Positions 37,839 through 49,800 of a stretch of DNA of 64,000 nt are shown here, piece after piece; position 1 is the first letter of the stretch, and every line of letters starts with the position of its first letter. Position numbers and translations under genes: made by a program. The notes under the pieces were generated by a model. It was not told the DNA's origin. It saw nothing but the letters and a program-made list of their open reading frames with translations, and searched no databases. This stretch comes from Macropodus opercularis. Its lineage: Eukaryota > Chordata > Actinopteri > Anabantiformes > Osphronemidae. The DNA is taken from NCBI GenBank assembly GCA_030770545.1, contig CM061090.1, positions 12,901,501 through 12,965,500 on the forward strand. The letters run 5' to 3'.

Positions 37839-40330
37839 GGCAGTCCTCAAGAGAGTTTTACTCAGCATTCTGACACGGCTCTCCACTCTTAAACAGAACA
37901 TTATTGGAGATTAAACAAAAGGACACACAACACACGTTCTCCCTCTTGTGCACACTTACACACTCCCTTACTGACACTTTTTGATGTGCCTGCCTCCTTT
38001 ATAAAAACGACTTAAACCAAGTAGGGCTGACAAAACACCCGGACCCCCCTGGGGAGAGGCGGAAGAGAGGCAGGAGTGGAGACGACGAGAAGAATTTCCC
38101 GTCATTTTAATTGCAAAGCTTGTTAGCTTTTTGTGTTGTTAGTGCCTTATTAGCATGTCATTATAAAGGCAGACGCGTTTGACAGACAGCCAGGAGCGGA
38201 GTAATTATTTTACGGGGTATATGTGTGAGTGTATGTTATGCAGACAGCCATTATTTTGTGCTTACTGAAGATTTTAATACTTTAACACTTCTCTCAGTGG
38301 CCTTTTATCCAGCATCCTGTCATAATACAGCTGCAGTATGATGCTCTGATCAAGGGCACATTGACTGATTTCATACCCCAGTCATATATTTCAGCTAAAG
38401 CGTCACACTTGTGACCTTGTGCTCCTCATACTTCAATATTTATATATTCAAAATTGAAAATGGGGCACTTAAAACACTGAAAGTATTTGGTAACATGCAG
38501 CATTTTCCCTTTTACATTAGTATTACAGTGGGTGTGAGGTGAGCTAATTTAGCTTTAGTCACCCAGCGGGGGCGTAGTGATGGCTTGTCAACCATGTGTC
38601 CCAAAGTTGGAAAGCCCATATCCACTGATTACCTTTATTTCTGGAAGCCTGGGAGGCCTTACGAGGCTGTGTGAGATGCTAATTAAAACCTCATTGCCTT
38701 CTTCATTAGCAGAAGAAATGCTTCAAAAAATCCCCAAGCTGAAAAGGAAAAACACAGCATTTACTTTCCAGCCCTGTCAGAAACAAGCAGGATAATGTCA
38801 TGTCCTCCTCACTGAAATTATTGGGAATGAGCGCAGCCTCTGTGCAGCAACATGCACATCTGAGGTGAAGATGGGTAGCTTTTCTAGGAATGGTGGAAAA
38901 TAATTGAAGCGGAGACATTTTATTTAAATTGTATAACTACGGTGAAAAACGCACCCAAGCCCTGTAACCATTTCACAAATAGGAAAATCATATATGCACA
39001 TCATATTATGTGGAAATGTTGACGCTGTAACATTTTTGGCCACTTGAGTGCAATAAAGTTAGTGTCCTAGCATCAGTGGACTGTATCCCAGCGCCCAGCT
39101 CCACTAATGATCATCATCAGCACCACGGACAGCTCCATAGACGCAAGCTTAAACACGTTGATTCAAGGCAACCGTGTGAAACTTTAAAGTCCAATCAGGA
39201 CAAGTGCAGCATGTGCAGTCGCTTCACTGGGCACATTAAGAGTAAACAACACATGACATGCAGGAATGCCGGTAACGATCGGTGTGTCCGAACCCATTCT
39301 GAGCGTGAATTGACCTGAGATAAATCTCCTCACACTGTGGCAGTAGCCAGGAAGACATCTGACTTGGCTGAATTCAGCACGAGTTGGTAAAAGCTCATCT
39401 CAAACAGAATAATGGCATCATAGCGGCACAGAAACTGGGGAATTCTGCTTTATTGGCTCATAGCATGAATCTCTTTATCAAGCACAACATTAAAGGCCAG
39501 TGAAGTGCAGTTGTCTTCACATGCTGTCTGCCAGCAGATGCAGTCATTTATACCTTTATATTCCACAGATGACCTAATTATGTTTACAGATGTGGCACCA
39601 ACTTACAGCTGCAATGCCCTTGTGATTTGGTTCCTTTATGTTGCACTTCTTCATTAACTTCATTAATAAACTAATAATAACCATATTTATTTTAGTGTAA
39701 ATGATTCTAGATCAAACCCAAACTGTGCCCATGTACCTGCACGAAATAGAAAAGTAAAGAAGAAGAAGAGTGCAATTTCATTTCAGCCTCCACAGGTGCA
39801 GAGATAATGAAACAACAGATCTGGAAGCAAATAAGCAGCGAATAAAAAAGAGGTTCAGAAAACACTGATAATCTGTAAAGCAGTAATCTGTGTGTTTGTC
39901 CCCTGGAGTAGTTCACTGACTCACATGTGTTCTTATCAGAAAGATTCACACTTCATTATAGCTAAGACCTCCAGCCAAACACACACAGGCAAAACAAACA
40001 GACTGTGGCTTTAGGGTCATTGATATTCTGAATACGCATAAGGTCCGCGTGTGGTTTCACTTGGTAAGACAAGCAGGGAACCAGGAAAGCAGGATGCAAG
40101 CACAGGACGAAGAATGTAACTAGAGGTGGTCTGGCCTTTATGGACTAGTCGCAGCGAATGGAGACGTGGAGAGGAAAGCTCCTCCAGAGAGGCCAGAGAC
40201 ACTAATTAGTTTTAGAGACATGACCTTTCGTCCTCCTCCCTAATGTGTGTCTGTATCTTAGCATCATGGATGTAGTAGACTATGTCTTATCATCACACGA
40301 GGGGTGTAAGGAGACAGAGAGGAAGGCATT

Positions 40331-40505
40331 TTAACCCTCGTGCAGCCTTCGAGGGGTCAAAAGGACCCCACTGTAAACTAGACGACGCCAAAGCTCAAAA
40401 AGACACACAAGGGTTGGATAAAACAGCCTTTTTGTGGGTGATACACCCAAGCAATGAATACGTGTGGGTCTATGATGAACAAGTTCATCCAACCGTTTAT
40501 CTAAA
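40331..40505. mobile_element. piggyBac-like MITE, copy 1 (3'-truncated)
   Basis: It begins TTAACCCTCGTGCAGCCTTC, as in the other two copies. It shares the internal ACAAGGGTTGGATAAAACAG and the GCAATGAATACGTGTGGGTC block. The homology stops after GTTCATCCAACCGTTTATC; the second half and the right terminal repeat are missing. The truncation point is approximate. Confidence 0.8.
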
Positions 40506-43500
40506 CCTACTGAAATAAGCTAATAAATAGTTTAAATAGACATGGCAACATAAGTGACGAAAAACCAACATCACGGTCATAAGTCAGACCCCTCACGCAC
40601 ATCATTTCATACTGATAAGATCCCAGTGCAGCCTTTTTTAGCTCTGCAACTCACTCACTCTCCCAGACAAGAGGCGTCATTTCTGTAGATCTGTGTTTTG
40701 GTTGGACCCAGCAGTTATGTGTCAGTGAAGGCATCCATGGACCTCCCAAGTGTCCCCACATTGTCTCTGATATGTTTACTGTGAGGTCTTACTTATCAAA
40801 TACCAGCAGGCGCCTCTTCGCTAACTAGCACAGACTCGAGCAGTAGCAGGAGCAAACAACTCAGCTAATTAACGTGAAGTTGTCAAACTTAGTTGGAAGC
40901 TGCAACTTTGCCAGAGCGACAGAGGCACTGAGAGCGAGATGGGCGACTAAAGAAAGAGGGAAGAGAAACAGAAAGTGTGTGAGCGTGTCCTTTAAATAGA
41001 CACCGGCGGGTGTAGGGCAAAGCGCGAGATGAGAAGGAGGAAGAGAGGGGTAAACCTGCTGGAGGGGGATAATGAGGAGATCTGAGTCTGGGTGAGTCTT
41101 TGTGCGCACACATGCCCTCATGTGGGAGTCTTCCTGCTCAGGGACAGATGGTGCCACAAACGCTAAATGCTGACGGTCTCCATCTGAATCCGGCACAAAA
41201 TGTGCACATCCGAGCTGTGACACTGGACTGCCATCTGACAGCGGGTGTTGGCTGTGTGTGTGTGCGTGTGTGTGTGTGCGTGTGTTCTGCGTACTTACGC
41301 TTGCTGAAGGCCGTTTTGATCTTCATAAGGACAAGCTTTTAGTCGCTTGTTGCATTCATGCACCTGATGAACGCGCTTCATCCAGACTTCACACATCCAT
41401 TATCTGGGTTGAGCTTCTGTTTCTGTAGTTGGAAAAAAGGCAGGTGTGTTTAGAGGGATACTGTACTTCCACACTGCACTTACTATGACTTCATCAGTTC
41501 AGGAGGTTCGCCCTCCTTGAAGAACTGTTGATACAGTTGTGATCTACGCATAATTGCAACACATGAGCACCAGCAGCAACAAACAGCCTGAGTAGTAATA
41601 AAGAGCGAGGCGAGTGTGTACGTTGTTTGTGTATCTCATCAGTTTACTAAATAATGGTGGGTTAATTACAAGGCATTATAGACCAATGCGAATGCTGATG
41701 AGGTCAAATACTGACTGACCATTCATCTGGGTCAAGTTCTGCCCGAAATTGTTCAGACTCATTTGGCTTCTAACAGAAAAAGCTGTTGATCCTGTTGACT
41801 CACTCTTTCTTCTGTCTTTGCGTTGTCTGCTGGTCATTTTAACATTTGAACATACAGTGAGAGTTTATAAAAGGGGTAAAACACCTAAGCTCACAGTATG
41901 TTAACATAACCAGAGTTTACTTGTCTTCGTTGTGGTGTAATGAGGGTTTTCCAATCTGTACAGTCGTGCCGCATCTGTGAGGTTCTCAGACACAAATAAA
42001 CAGCGTAATGGTAGAAGCTGAGCAACCGAGGCTGATGGGAAAGTCATGGATTCAGACCTGGTGATGGGGCTCAATGAAGTCAGCGGTTCACCAAATAAAT
42101 GAGTCCTGAGGGAAACACTAATGTCTGGACTAAATGCCAGGTTCATACATCATATGATGCAGTACAACTTTTCTGTCTTTAATCTGTCTGAAGCTTCATC
42201 AGCTGTGTCACTAATACAAAACCTTTACACGTATTTAACGATTTAATCTTTTCCACCTACTTGTTTTGTTTGTAACATTTCTAAGCCTGTGCTCAACCAC
42301 TACCTAACAAAGGGTCACATCACTTGTCTGACGAAAGGATAAGCACAAAAACACATGCAGACATTCTTCCCACTGCTTCCAAGGATCCAAGTTTATCTTC
42401 TTTGGGAGTGAGTTCATTCATGTGTGTCCCATGTTGCTGGGAAACCTCATTCATATTGACCTCTAAAAAACACCAACACGCATTGATTCCCTCTCAGTCT
42501 CCGTCCGTCTCTTTTTCTCTGCTCCCCTTTTTTAAGGTAATTGTTGAAGTCGAATAATAAAGTCCAGCTGAAACCCCCAGGGCGGCCGCCTTGGACCCGC
42601 TCTATTATTACAAGAAGGCACAATCACAAGCGACCAATATAAGGAGCACGCGGGTCAATGCCATGGCGGTGGATGCTAGGAAATATATTGCTCTGTCATT
42701 CTCACATTCATCAGCAATGAAGAAGCTTTTTAACCTTTATCTCTCCACGGCAACGTAAACCCCGATTAACATTCAGATAGTAACATGCCTCCAAATGCAA
42801 GTGGAAAAAACAGACGGAGAAAATAAACTTTGCTAATTTGCTAATTAGATCTCCTGTTACCACTAGTGCTGGGAATAGAGAATGCCTCAAACCAATCACA
42901 AATCTCAGCTGAAACAATCATAAACATTAGGCGCTGCGTCTACTGGGCAACACGTGTTTTCCTCAGTCTTTCACAAAGCCTGAGCGCCTTCAGAGTTGCT
43001 AAATAAGACCTCAAAGAAGCAACGCTCAGGCTCTGATGTACGGCTCAGAGGGCAGGAAGCGCTCAGCCCCTAAATGATCGAAGCTGGTTTGATTTTGTTT
43101 GTGAAAATAACTGAGATTTAATTAGTTTCAAGTCAAAATTAAATACTTGGCCCGCAGCCCCAGAGAATAATACATTGGGGGAAAACTAAGGGTTTAATTT
43201 AGAATATGTTGCATCATTTAATTAGGTTATACTGAGGTTACGTTCGATTCCAGAAAGATAACTTGCTTCTGCATTTCAGGAACCTGAGGGAGCAGAACAG
43301 TGGAGGGAACATTTGTATTCTGTTTGTGTTCAGCCCGTTATTATTACTATACACTACAAAAATCAACTCGCACGCACTCGCTTATAGAAATGTAATCAAT
43401 CACAATTGCTTTTTTTCTCAAGGTTACTGCATCACCATGCGCTAATGCTGCTGAAGGCTGCTGCGATGTATCCGACGGATGTCTAGCGTCGGACCTGAGG

Positions 43501-45818
43501 AGGTTCTACTGTGCGCTGCCCGTGCACACTTTCAATTTAAATAACGGTCACGTAGAGCATCTGTCTAGGACATTTCTTCCCTGAAACATAAATGGATTAA
43601 ACAGAGTAGTTTCCCTTTCCAAAGAATAACCTTTAGAGCCTTAACAATAAATTCAATATTTAAATCAGGGGAGACTCTGAGGTCAGAGCAGTAAATCTGA
43701 TAAGGTTGCACATGCAATAAATGCTTAGTTTAAATCCATCCACTGCATTCAAGTAAAAGGGATAAAACTATTTACAGAGTACTGTTTAGCCCATAGTACA
43801 TTCGTAGGCCTGACAGTTTAGCCCTCTACAAGTTAGTTTATGGTCATTACCAGTTCTAACAATATCCCTGATGCATGCACGGGTGTTGGGAGTGTGTCTG
43901 TGAGCTTGTGTTCAGCTGTGATAGCAGTCATTTCAACGTCTAATGTCTTCGGCATGTTGACTTCATGTGAGATTACAATACATGGCCTTTACAGTTTGCA
44001 CCTTCTGTCTGAAAGCTGCTTTCAGTTCTGTGAGGCTGCACTGAACTACTGCAAATGCTGATGTCTGCATGCTAAGAATAACGCCATAATAATACTATAC
44101 TACACTATAATACATACAGTAATGATACTAAGATCATTATGTTGCACTTGAGATTAGCCATAAAGCCCAAACACAGATGTGACTGATGGGAAATCTTATC
44201 ATACGTCACATCTAGTGTAGCACAAATCTGAGAACAGTTCCTGGACCAAAAGAAGAAAGAGTCAAACTGCTGACGTGGCTAAAGACATTATCAAAACCTT
44301 CCGCCTCAGTCCGTATCTACAAAAACAATAACAGAGTGAGTGATGTTAGAAAACACACGGAGAGCTATTGCACCATCTCGACATCAGCAATTATGTCTAA
44401 CAGCAACGTGACAGCAGCTGCAATTAAATTCAGTTTGTCATGTTGTGGACTTTAGAACCACATCCATTCATTCTGGGCAAAAACAACACCCGCACAAAAT
44501 AATACAGTAAAACACCAAAGAGACACAGACTCAGCAGAAAACATCAGTATTGAAATGGTTTTTAACCCATCCGAGACCAGAAGCTGCAGAAAATCATTTC
44601 ACTTCACTCTGTCGAGAATTTTAGGACGCAAAGGAATGTCTAGTCGTGATTTAAACAGATTTACAGAAACAATGACTAAGCGAAAACACCTTTGACAACC
44701 ACATAAATATGAAGCACTTAAGATAATCTATACAATGGGATTATTAGGGACCAAGCTTCCAGGGAAGACCTCTCACCTCCTGTGCCAAACACAGCAATTA
44801 CATTTGTGCGGTTTTATAATCCTGGCACCTTCACCGCCATTAGGCAAAAAAAGAAAAATACCATAGCTCTTTGTAGAAATCAATATTCTTTACGAAACAT
44901 GTAGAATAAAATGTTGTACAGTGTTTGTTGCAATACGAGTCAGCAACATGTTTTTCTGATGTAGGTTGTTTCTTATAAATTAAAGAAGATGGTTTAGAGC
45001 TTGCATGTACGTCCTGCACTGTGACCACTGAATGCTGCCCTAGATTTTGAAAATGCACCACGGAGCCAAAGGTAAGCAAGAGTTGAGATGATTATTTTTA
45101 AAAACACACTGCTGTGCTATAAAACACTGCTGCCAACTTCCCCTTTTGGCTCAGTATTGGCCTAATGGATAAAAAGATCAATGCTTTCAGTGGGCGTGTG
45201 GGATCAATAAACACATAGGTTAACCTACTCATTACATTGAATTCTACATAATGAGCCTGGCGTGGCTTCAGCGATATTAAAGGACGGCTTCTGCAGAACA
45301 CCCGTGTCTTGAAAGGTGCTGGATGAACGGAGTCAATTTGGATTTACAGCTGCTGCTAAGGAATCCATTTGTGATCCTGCTCGGTTTTGCCATCGTGTTG
45401 TTGTGACCAACAGCGTTATGTTAATGCAGGGGCAGGGAGACTTGGGCCATTCTAGAGGGAGCAGACATCAAATTTCAGTCCCCTCAAGTTTGCTGCTCTT
45501 TCAAGAGATGCTCCTACAGATCGGATGACAGGGTGGAGAAAAATGACCTGCATGCGCTGTTCAGCTGGATGATCATGTCTCCCAGGGAAAAGCGTGTGTC
45601 AAGATAAATAAAAACACTCACAGCTACATATGAAATCATTATCAACCTCTCCAGCATTTATCAACACATACCGTGCATTCTACACAATGACTTATTACAG
45701 CAATATAGCCACAAGGGTTTCATTTGTCATAGAATATTGCCTCTCTAATATCCTTCTGCATTGTATAACTATACTGGGCTGTCTTTCTGTAACATTTCCA
45801 CCATAGCCTTATGTTTGC
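40506..45818. other. Intergenic stretch without a supported gene
   Basis: It contains a GT-rich tract (41254-41285), a possible minus-strand noncoding exon (41299-41422) and an AT-rich block near 42745-42850 that resembles conserved regulatory DNA. No protein gene is supported. Confidence 0.5.
41299..41422 (-). other. Possible upstream exon on the htr2c strand
   Basis: A strong pyrimidine-rich acceptor (CTTTTTTCCAACTACAG) and a consensus donor (AAGC|GTAAGT) enclose 124 bases on the minus strand. One frame is open from an ATG to the donor (starting MCEVWMKR), with a stop just upstream of it. It lies 22 kb upstream of the first htr2c coding exon, so it could be a 5' UTR exon of htr2c, an exon of an unknown transcript, or chance. 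Confidence 0.25.
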
Positions 45819-46080
45819 TTAACCCTCGTGCAGCCTTCAAGGGGTTACGACCCCACTGTAAACTAGCTCAAAAACACACACAAGGGTTGGATAAAACAGC
45901 CTTCGTGGGTGTTACATCCAAGCAATGAACACGTGTGGGTCTATGATGAACACGTTCATCCAACCGTTCATCGAGACAAAGCGTGTTGTGTTTTATTGTG
46001 GCTGTTTTATCCAACCCTTGTGAGATTTTTGAGCGCCTCCTATTTTCATTTTGACCCTTTGAAGGCTGCACGAGGGTTAC
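45819..46080. mobile_element. piggyBac-like MITE, copy 2 (full length)
   Basis: About 260 bases. The left end is TTAACCCTCGTGCAGCC and the right end GGCTGCACGAGGGTTAC, giving near-perfect terminal inverted repeats inside TTAA (right copy mutated to TTAC). Inner arms GTTGGATAAAACAGCC and GGCTGTTTTATCCAAC are also inverted, so the element folds back on itself. TTAA target sites and CCC/GGG termini are piggyBac traits. It encodes no protein. Confidence 0.9.
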
Positions 46081-46812
46081 ACTTGTTGGTCAAACAAAGT
46101 CGAACACCTGAATTCATTAAGACCTTGTTGAACGAGACGAACCGAGCTGCACAGGAGGAAACACGAGCGGCGACAGGAAAACGCTCCAGCTTATTTGGAG
46201 AGCGGGCTTCATCCTGGCCTGTCCACTGGACTCCACTGAGGAGAGAGAGGAGCACGTTGACCATGCTGACATCAGTCACATCTCACCTCTTGACTGTGCA
46301 GGTTGATGTGGAGAAAGCAGCAGCACTGAGGCAGCTCATTCAGACGTCCTCACATAAACTCAGTTAGGTTGAGCCTTTACGCTTCTCCGTCAAATTGAAC
46401 TGTCCTGACCCCAGTGTTTGGTTTTGTTTTCTCCATATGATTGGTGGCATTTTTCCACTACATGCATCTGAAATCACAGTGTGGAACATGGTCTATGGTT
46501 GCCATCATCTGACCGTGTCCTTACTGTACATTTAAAGTGAGCACAGTTCCTCAGGTTTACAGCAACATAGCAGCTAAACTTCAGGAGCACATTCAAACTT
46601 CAGTAGCTGCAGTTAATCCCTTTTTCGTATTCCAGCCCTATTTCCACCTATTTTTTTGACTTTTGACAGTGACTCATAGTTGGTTCGTGTGTTCTGGGAC
46701 ATGTTACATGAGCTTAAAGTCAAAGACATAACAACATTGCATATTCTGAGCTTTGACCACTTTGTTTCCCTAGGAGCCAGTGTCAAAAACATGCATGTCA
46801 ATCTTCAGGAGG

Positions 46813-46849
<37 letters not shown>

Positions 46850-49800
46850 ACTCTTTGTTAAGTTAAAGGCTGTCACGCATCAGGGTGAGACAGGCAGCCT
46901 GTTATTTCTTTCTTCGTCATTGTCCCTTTTCACATCCCCCTCTTCACCGCCGCTATCTTTCTCTGCCATCCTACTAGTCCATTATTTCTCCATTAAAAAC
47001 CAGGATGACCCATGTAATTGCCTCCAGTGACTGTCTCCTAATGAAAAAAAAGCCATTGCATTAGTGGCGAGACGCCATGTGTGAGCCAGTGTGCGTTTTG
47101 CATGTCAAGCTGCCGGCATTGACCAGAGATAATATTTTCAGTCAGACCTGCTGGTTAGAAGCTTTTCAACAGAACCTGCGTGTGAGTGTACACATGTGCC
47201 AACCTGCTACGGCCCTGACCAGCACAGATAATATTCTCTCAGAGCCTTTTAACCCAACTGCATTCACAGACGTGCATAAATTCAAAGACTTGAATGAGTC
47301 AGGTGATGACAGAAGGGAGCGCATTCAACCAGTCAACATGTGGGTATGTGTGTGTGAGAGAGAAAAGCTAAAGAAGAGAAGAGGGGATGAAGATGAGAGC
47401 AGCAGGGACTCGGATAATGAGAGAGAAAGAAGGACAAAGTGAGAGAGAGACATCTGCTAAGCAGGCAATTTCTATAGATGCACTGAAATGTATGTATTGA
47501 CTCTGTGGCAGACAAACACTAACTGGTTTCTGCTGGAGCCAAAACATCAGAGGACAACAGCAACCACTCAGTCTGTTCCACACAAAATGGCTGAATAGGA
47601 GAGTGTAGTAGTTCACACCTTAATGAAAAGAAAACTTCAAAAATACTAAACATGGTACAGACAACGTGTTACAAGGAAACAACAAAACTTATATGAGCAA
47701 GGTGGACAGAAACAAAGGAGAAATGTGGCAGCAGGGTACCTGGCAACAGGTGAGTGTGGCTTAGTTGAATAAACCAATAACGGGAGACAGAGGGGAAAAC
47801 CAGGAAGCGGGATTGGCTGGACACAAAGGGGCGTGGTTACCGTGAGAGCGTGAGCACGAGCTTAGCCAGGGATCTAGCGGTGCAGGGATAACACAGTCTG
47901 GGCAGGAGGCGAGTCAATTTTGGAGGCATGTTGCAGTGTTTCGCCAAAATGAGCTCCACAGGACTCAGGACATGTAAGGATCTGCTGCATTTTTAGTTTG
48001 GTTAGACCAAACTCTATTGCCTTTCTTAGCAATGTTGTTAATTGTCCAACATAGGGGCACATGACAGAGAAGACAGGCCTGTGTTATGCCGCTCATCGAG
48101 TCTCTGGACATGAAGTTTCTCCAGTGAGAGGGAGGAGGAAGTAAATAAGTGGATGAAATGAAATTGGATAGTTACTGGATAGTTAAATGTGGGGACATGG
48201 CATCACCACAGCAGGATATTATAAGGTGGGTACTTGTTTTCCATCACCTCTCCTCTGACTGCTGCTTGGAATAAGGCATGAATGAAAGTCGTCAGCCTTA
48301 CTGGAGTGCTGGGACACCAGGAACCCTCTGGGCAGGCCCACTGCTATTTATAAAAAATGACAAGCTGTTCGCTCAGTGTTGCTACGTAGAGTTTGCAGAC
48401 ACCATCCTTTGTTACTTTTGTTTAATTGTCTGCCTTCTGTCCTCTGTTTATGGTTAATTATGAGGCAATAAAGAGGCGAATGTGTCATTTTTATGTACGA
48501 GCTCCAAGCTCCTCGTCTACTGAGAAGGAATTAGCTGCTGGTCTGGACCAAAGGGAAATAAAGGTGCTGCATTGAGGGAGCTTTTTGGCCAGAAGTTGAT
48601 TCTTTCAGATCTTCGTGAACTATTCATTTGGCGTCTTGCATTTCTCCCATTTCGACTTCACTTGCTCTCTTTTGTTCCCTCAGGGTTTACAGAGGGCGAT
48701 TAATTCTCTCCCTGCCTTTGCTTCTTCAACCATTGCTTGCAGAATCTAGTTATCTTTCTTGTTATATGTATGGATGGTAGCGGTCTATCCACCCGTTTGC
48801 CCATCGATCCATCCAGTCTAATCTTCACTGTGATGCATTCAAAGCCGCTGTCTTTCTATACGTTGGCTTGAGTTTGTGTGTGTTGAATCATTTCCTTCTT
48901 CAACTTTCTTAACAGGCCTTCGTCCATTTATCGCTTTATGGTGCGTTACTTTCTCTTACGCTTCAGATGGTTACCGCCACGTCCTTCCCAGTCACCTGTT
49001 TTTAATATATGGCACAATTCGCCATCCCTAAATCTTCTTGCAGGCTGCTCTTTCTGTCCGTTTGGCTCTTTCTTTTCATAAGTCTTTATATCTCCCCCTT
49101 CCCAAAAATGGCCCTGTCATTTTTCCACCGCATGGCCCTGTTGAAGTTAACGCTTCATCTTCACAACTCGAGTCTGAAAGCCTAAATGTTATTTTTTTAA
49201 GGGTTGCGTGAAGCAGTGACTGATCCTTCCCACATCTTATCACTGCACAGCCTCAAGAGTTAAATCATAGCACAGCCGTATTTTTTTCTAACACATACCA
49301 AACACAATATTGATCAGGTGCACTCTGCTCAAATGGTGTTTGGCCTGTCGATAAGCTGTAGCTTTACTTCCTCTACACACTTCTGTCTATTTCTGCTTCC
49401 CGGTCTTAAGGTCCACAGTGACTGAGTCAAATTTAGCAAGCAGTGAGCTGTGTAACTCAGTGGCCATCTGCCAAATGCCAGAATGAACACTGGCATGGAA
49501 AGAGAAAGGTTCACACTTTGCACTCTGGAGCTATTCATTAGGTCATTAGGACATTTACTTTGTGACGATTAAAAAATGCCAAAGCCATTATTGCAGATTT
49601 ATTTGACCCTGCTGATCAATTTGAATCAAATCAGAAAATCAGATTCTGAGGTGATGCAAGGACATCAGAATATTGTCTCTTTTAGACACAGTATTCTACA
49701 CTAAACTAAAAATATCTAATATGATAGTGTAGCTCTTTGGGCTTTTGATCCAGTTTCCTGCCTGTCTGGTTTTCTGAATCGTGACAATCTGTCTGTAATG

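Larger units (their letters stand above)
35701..40330. other. Intergenic stretch without a supported gene
   Basis: It contains a tRNA-like SINE head (36955-37005), C-run/CA and GT microsatellites (36266-36290 and 37820-37838) and an AT-rich homeodomain-motif block near 38095-38215. No coding exon is supported. Confidence 0.5.
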
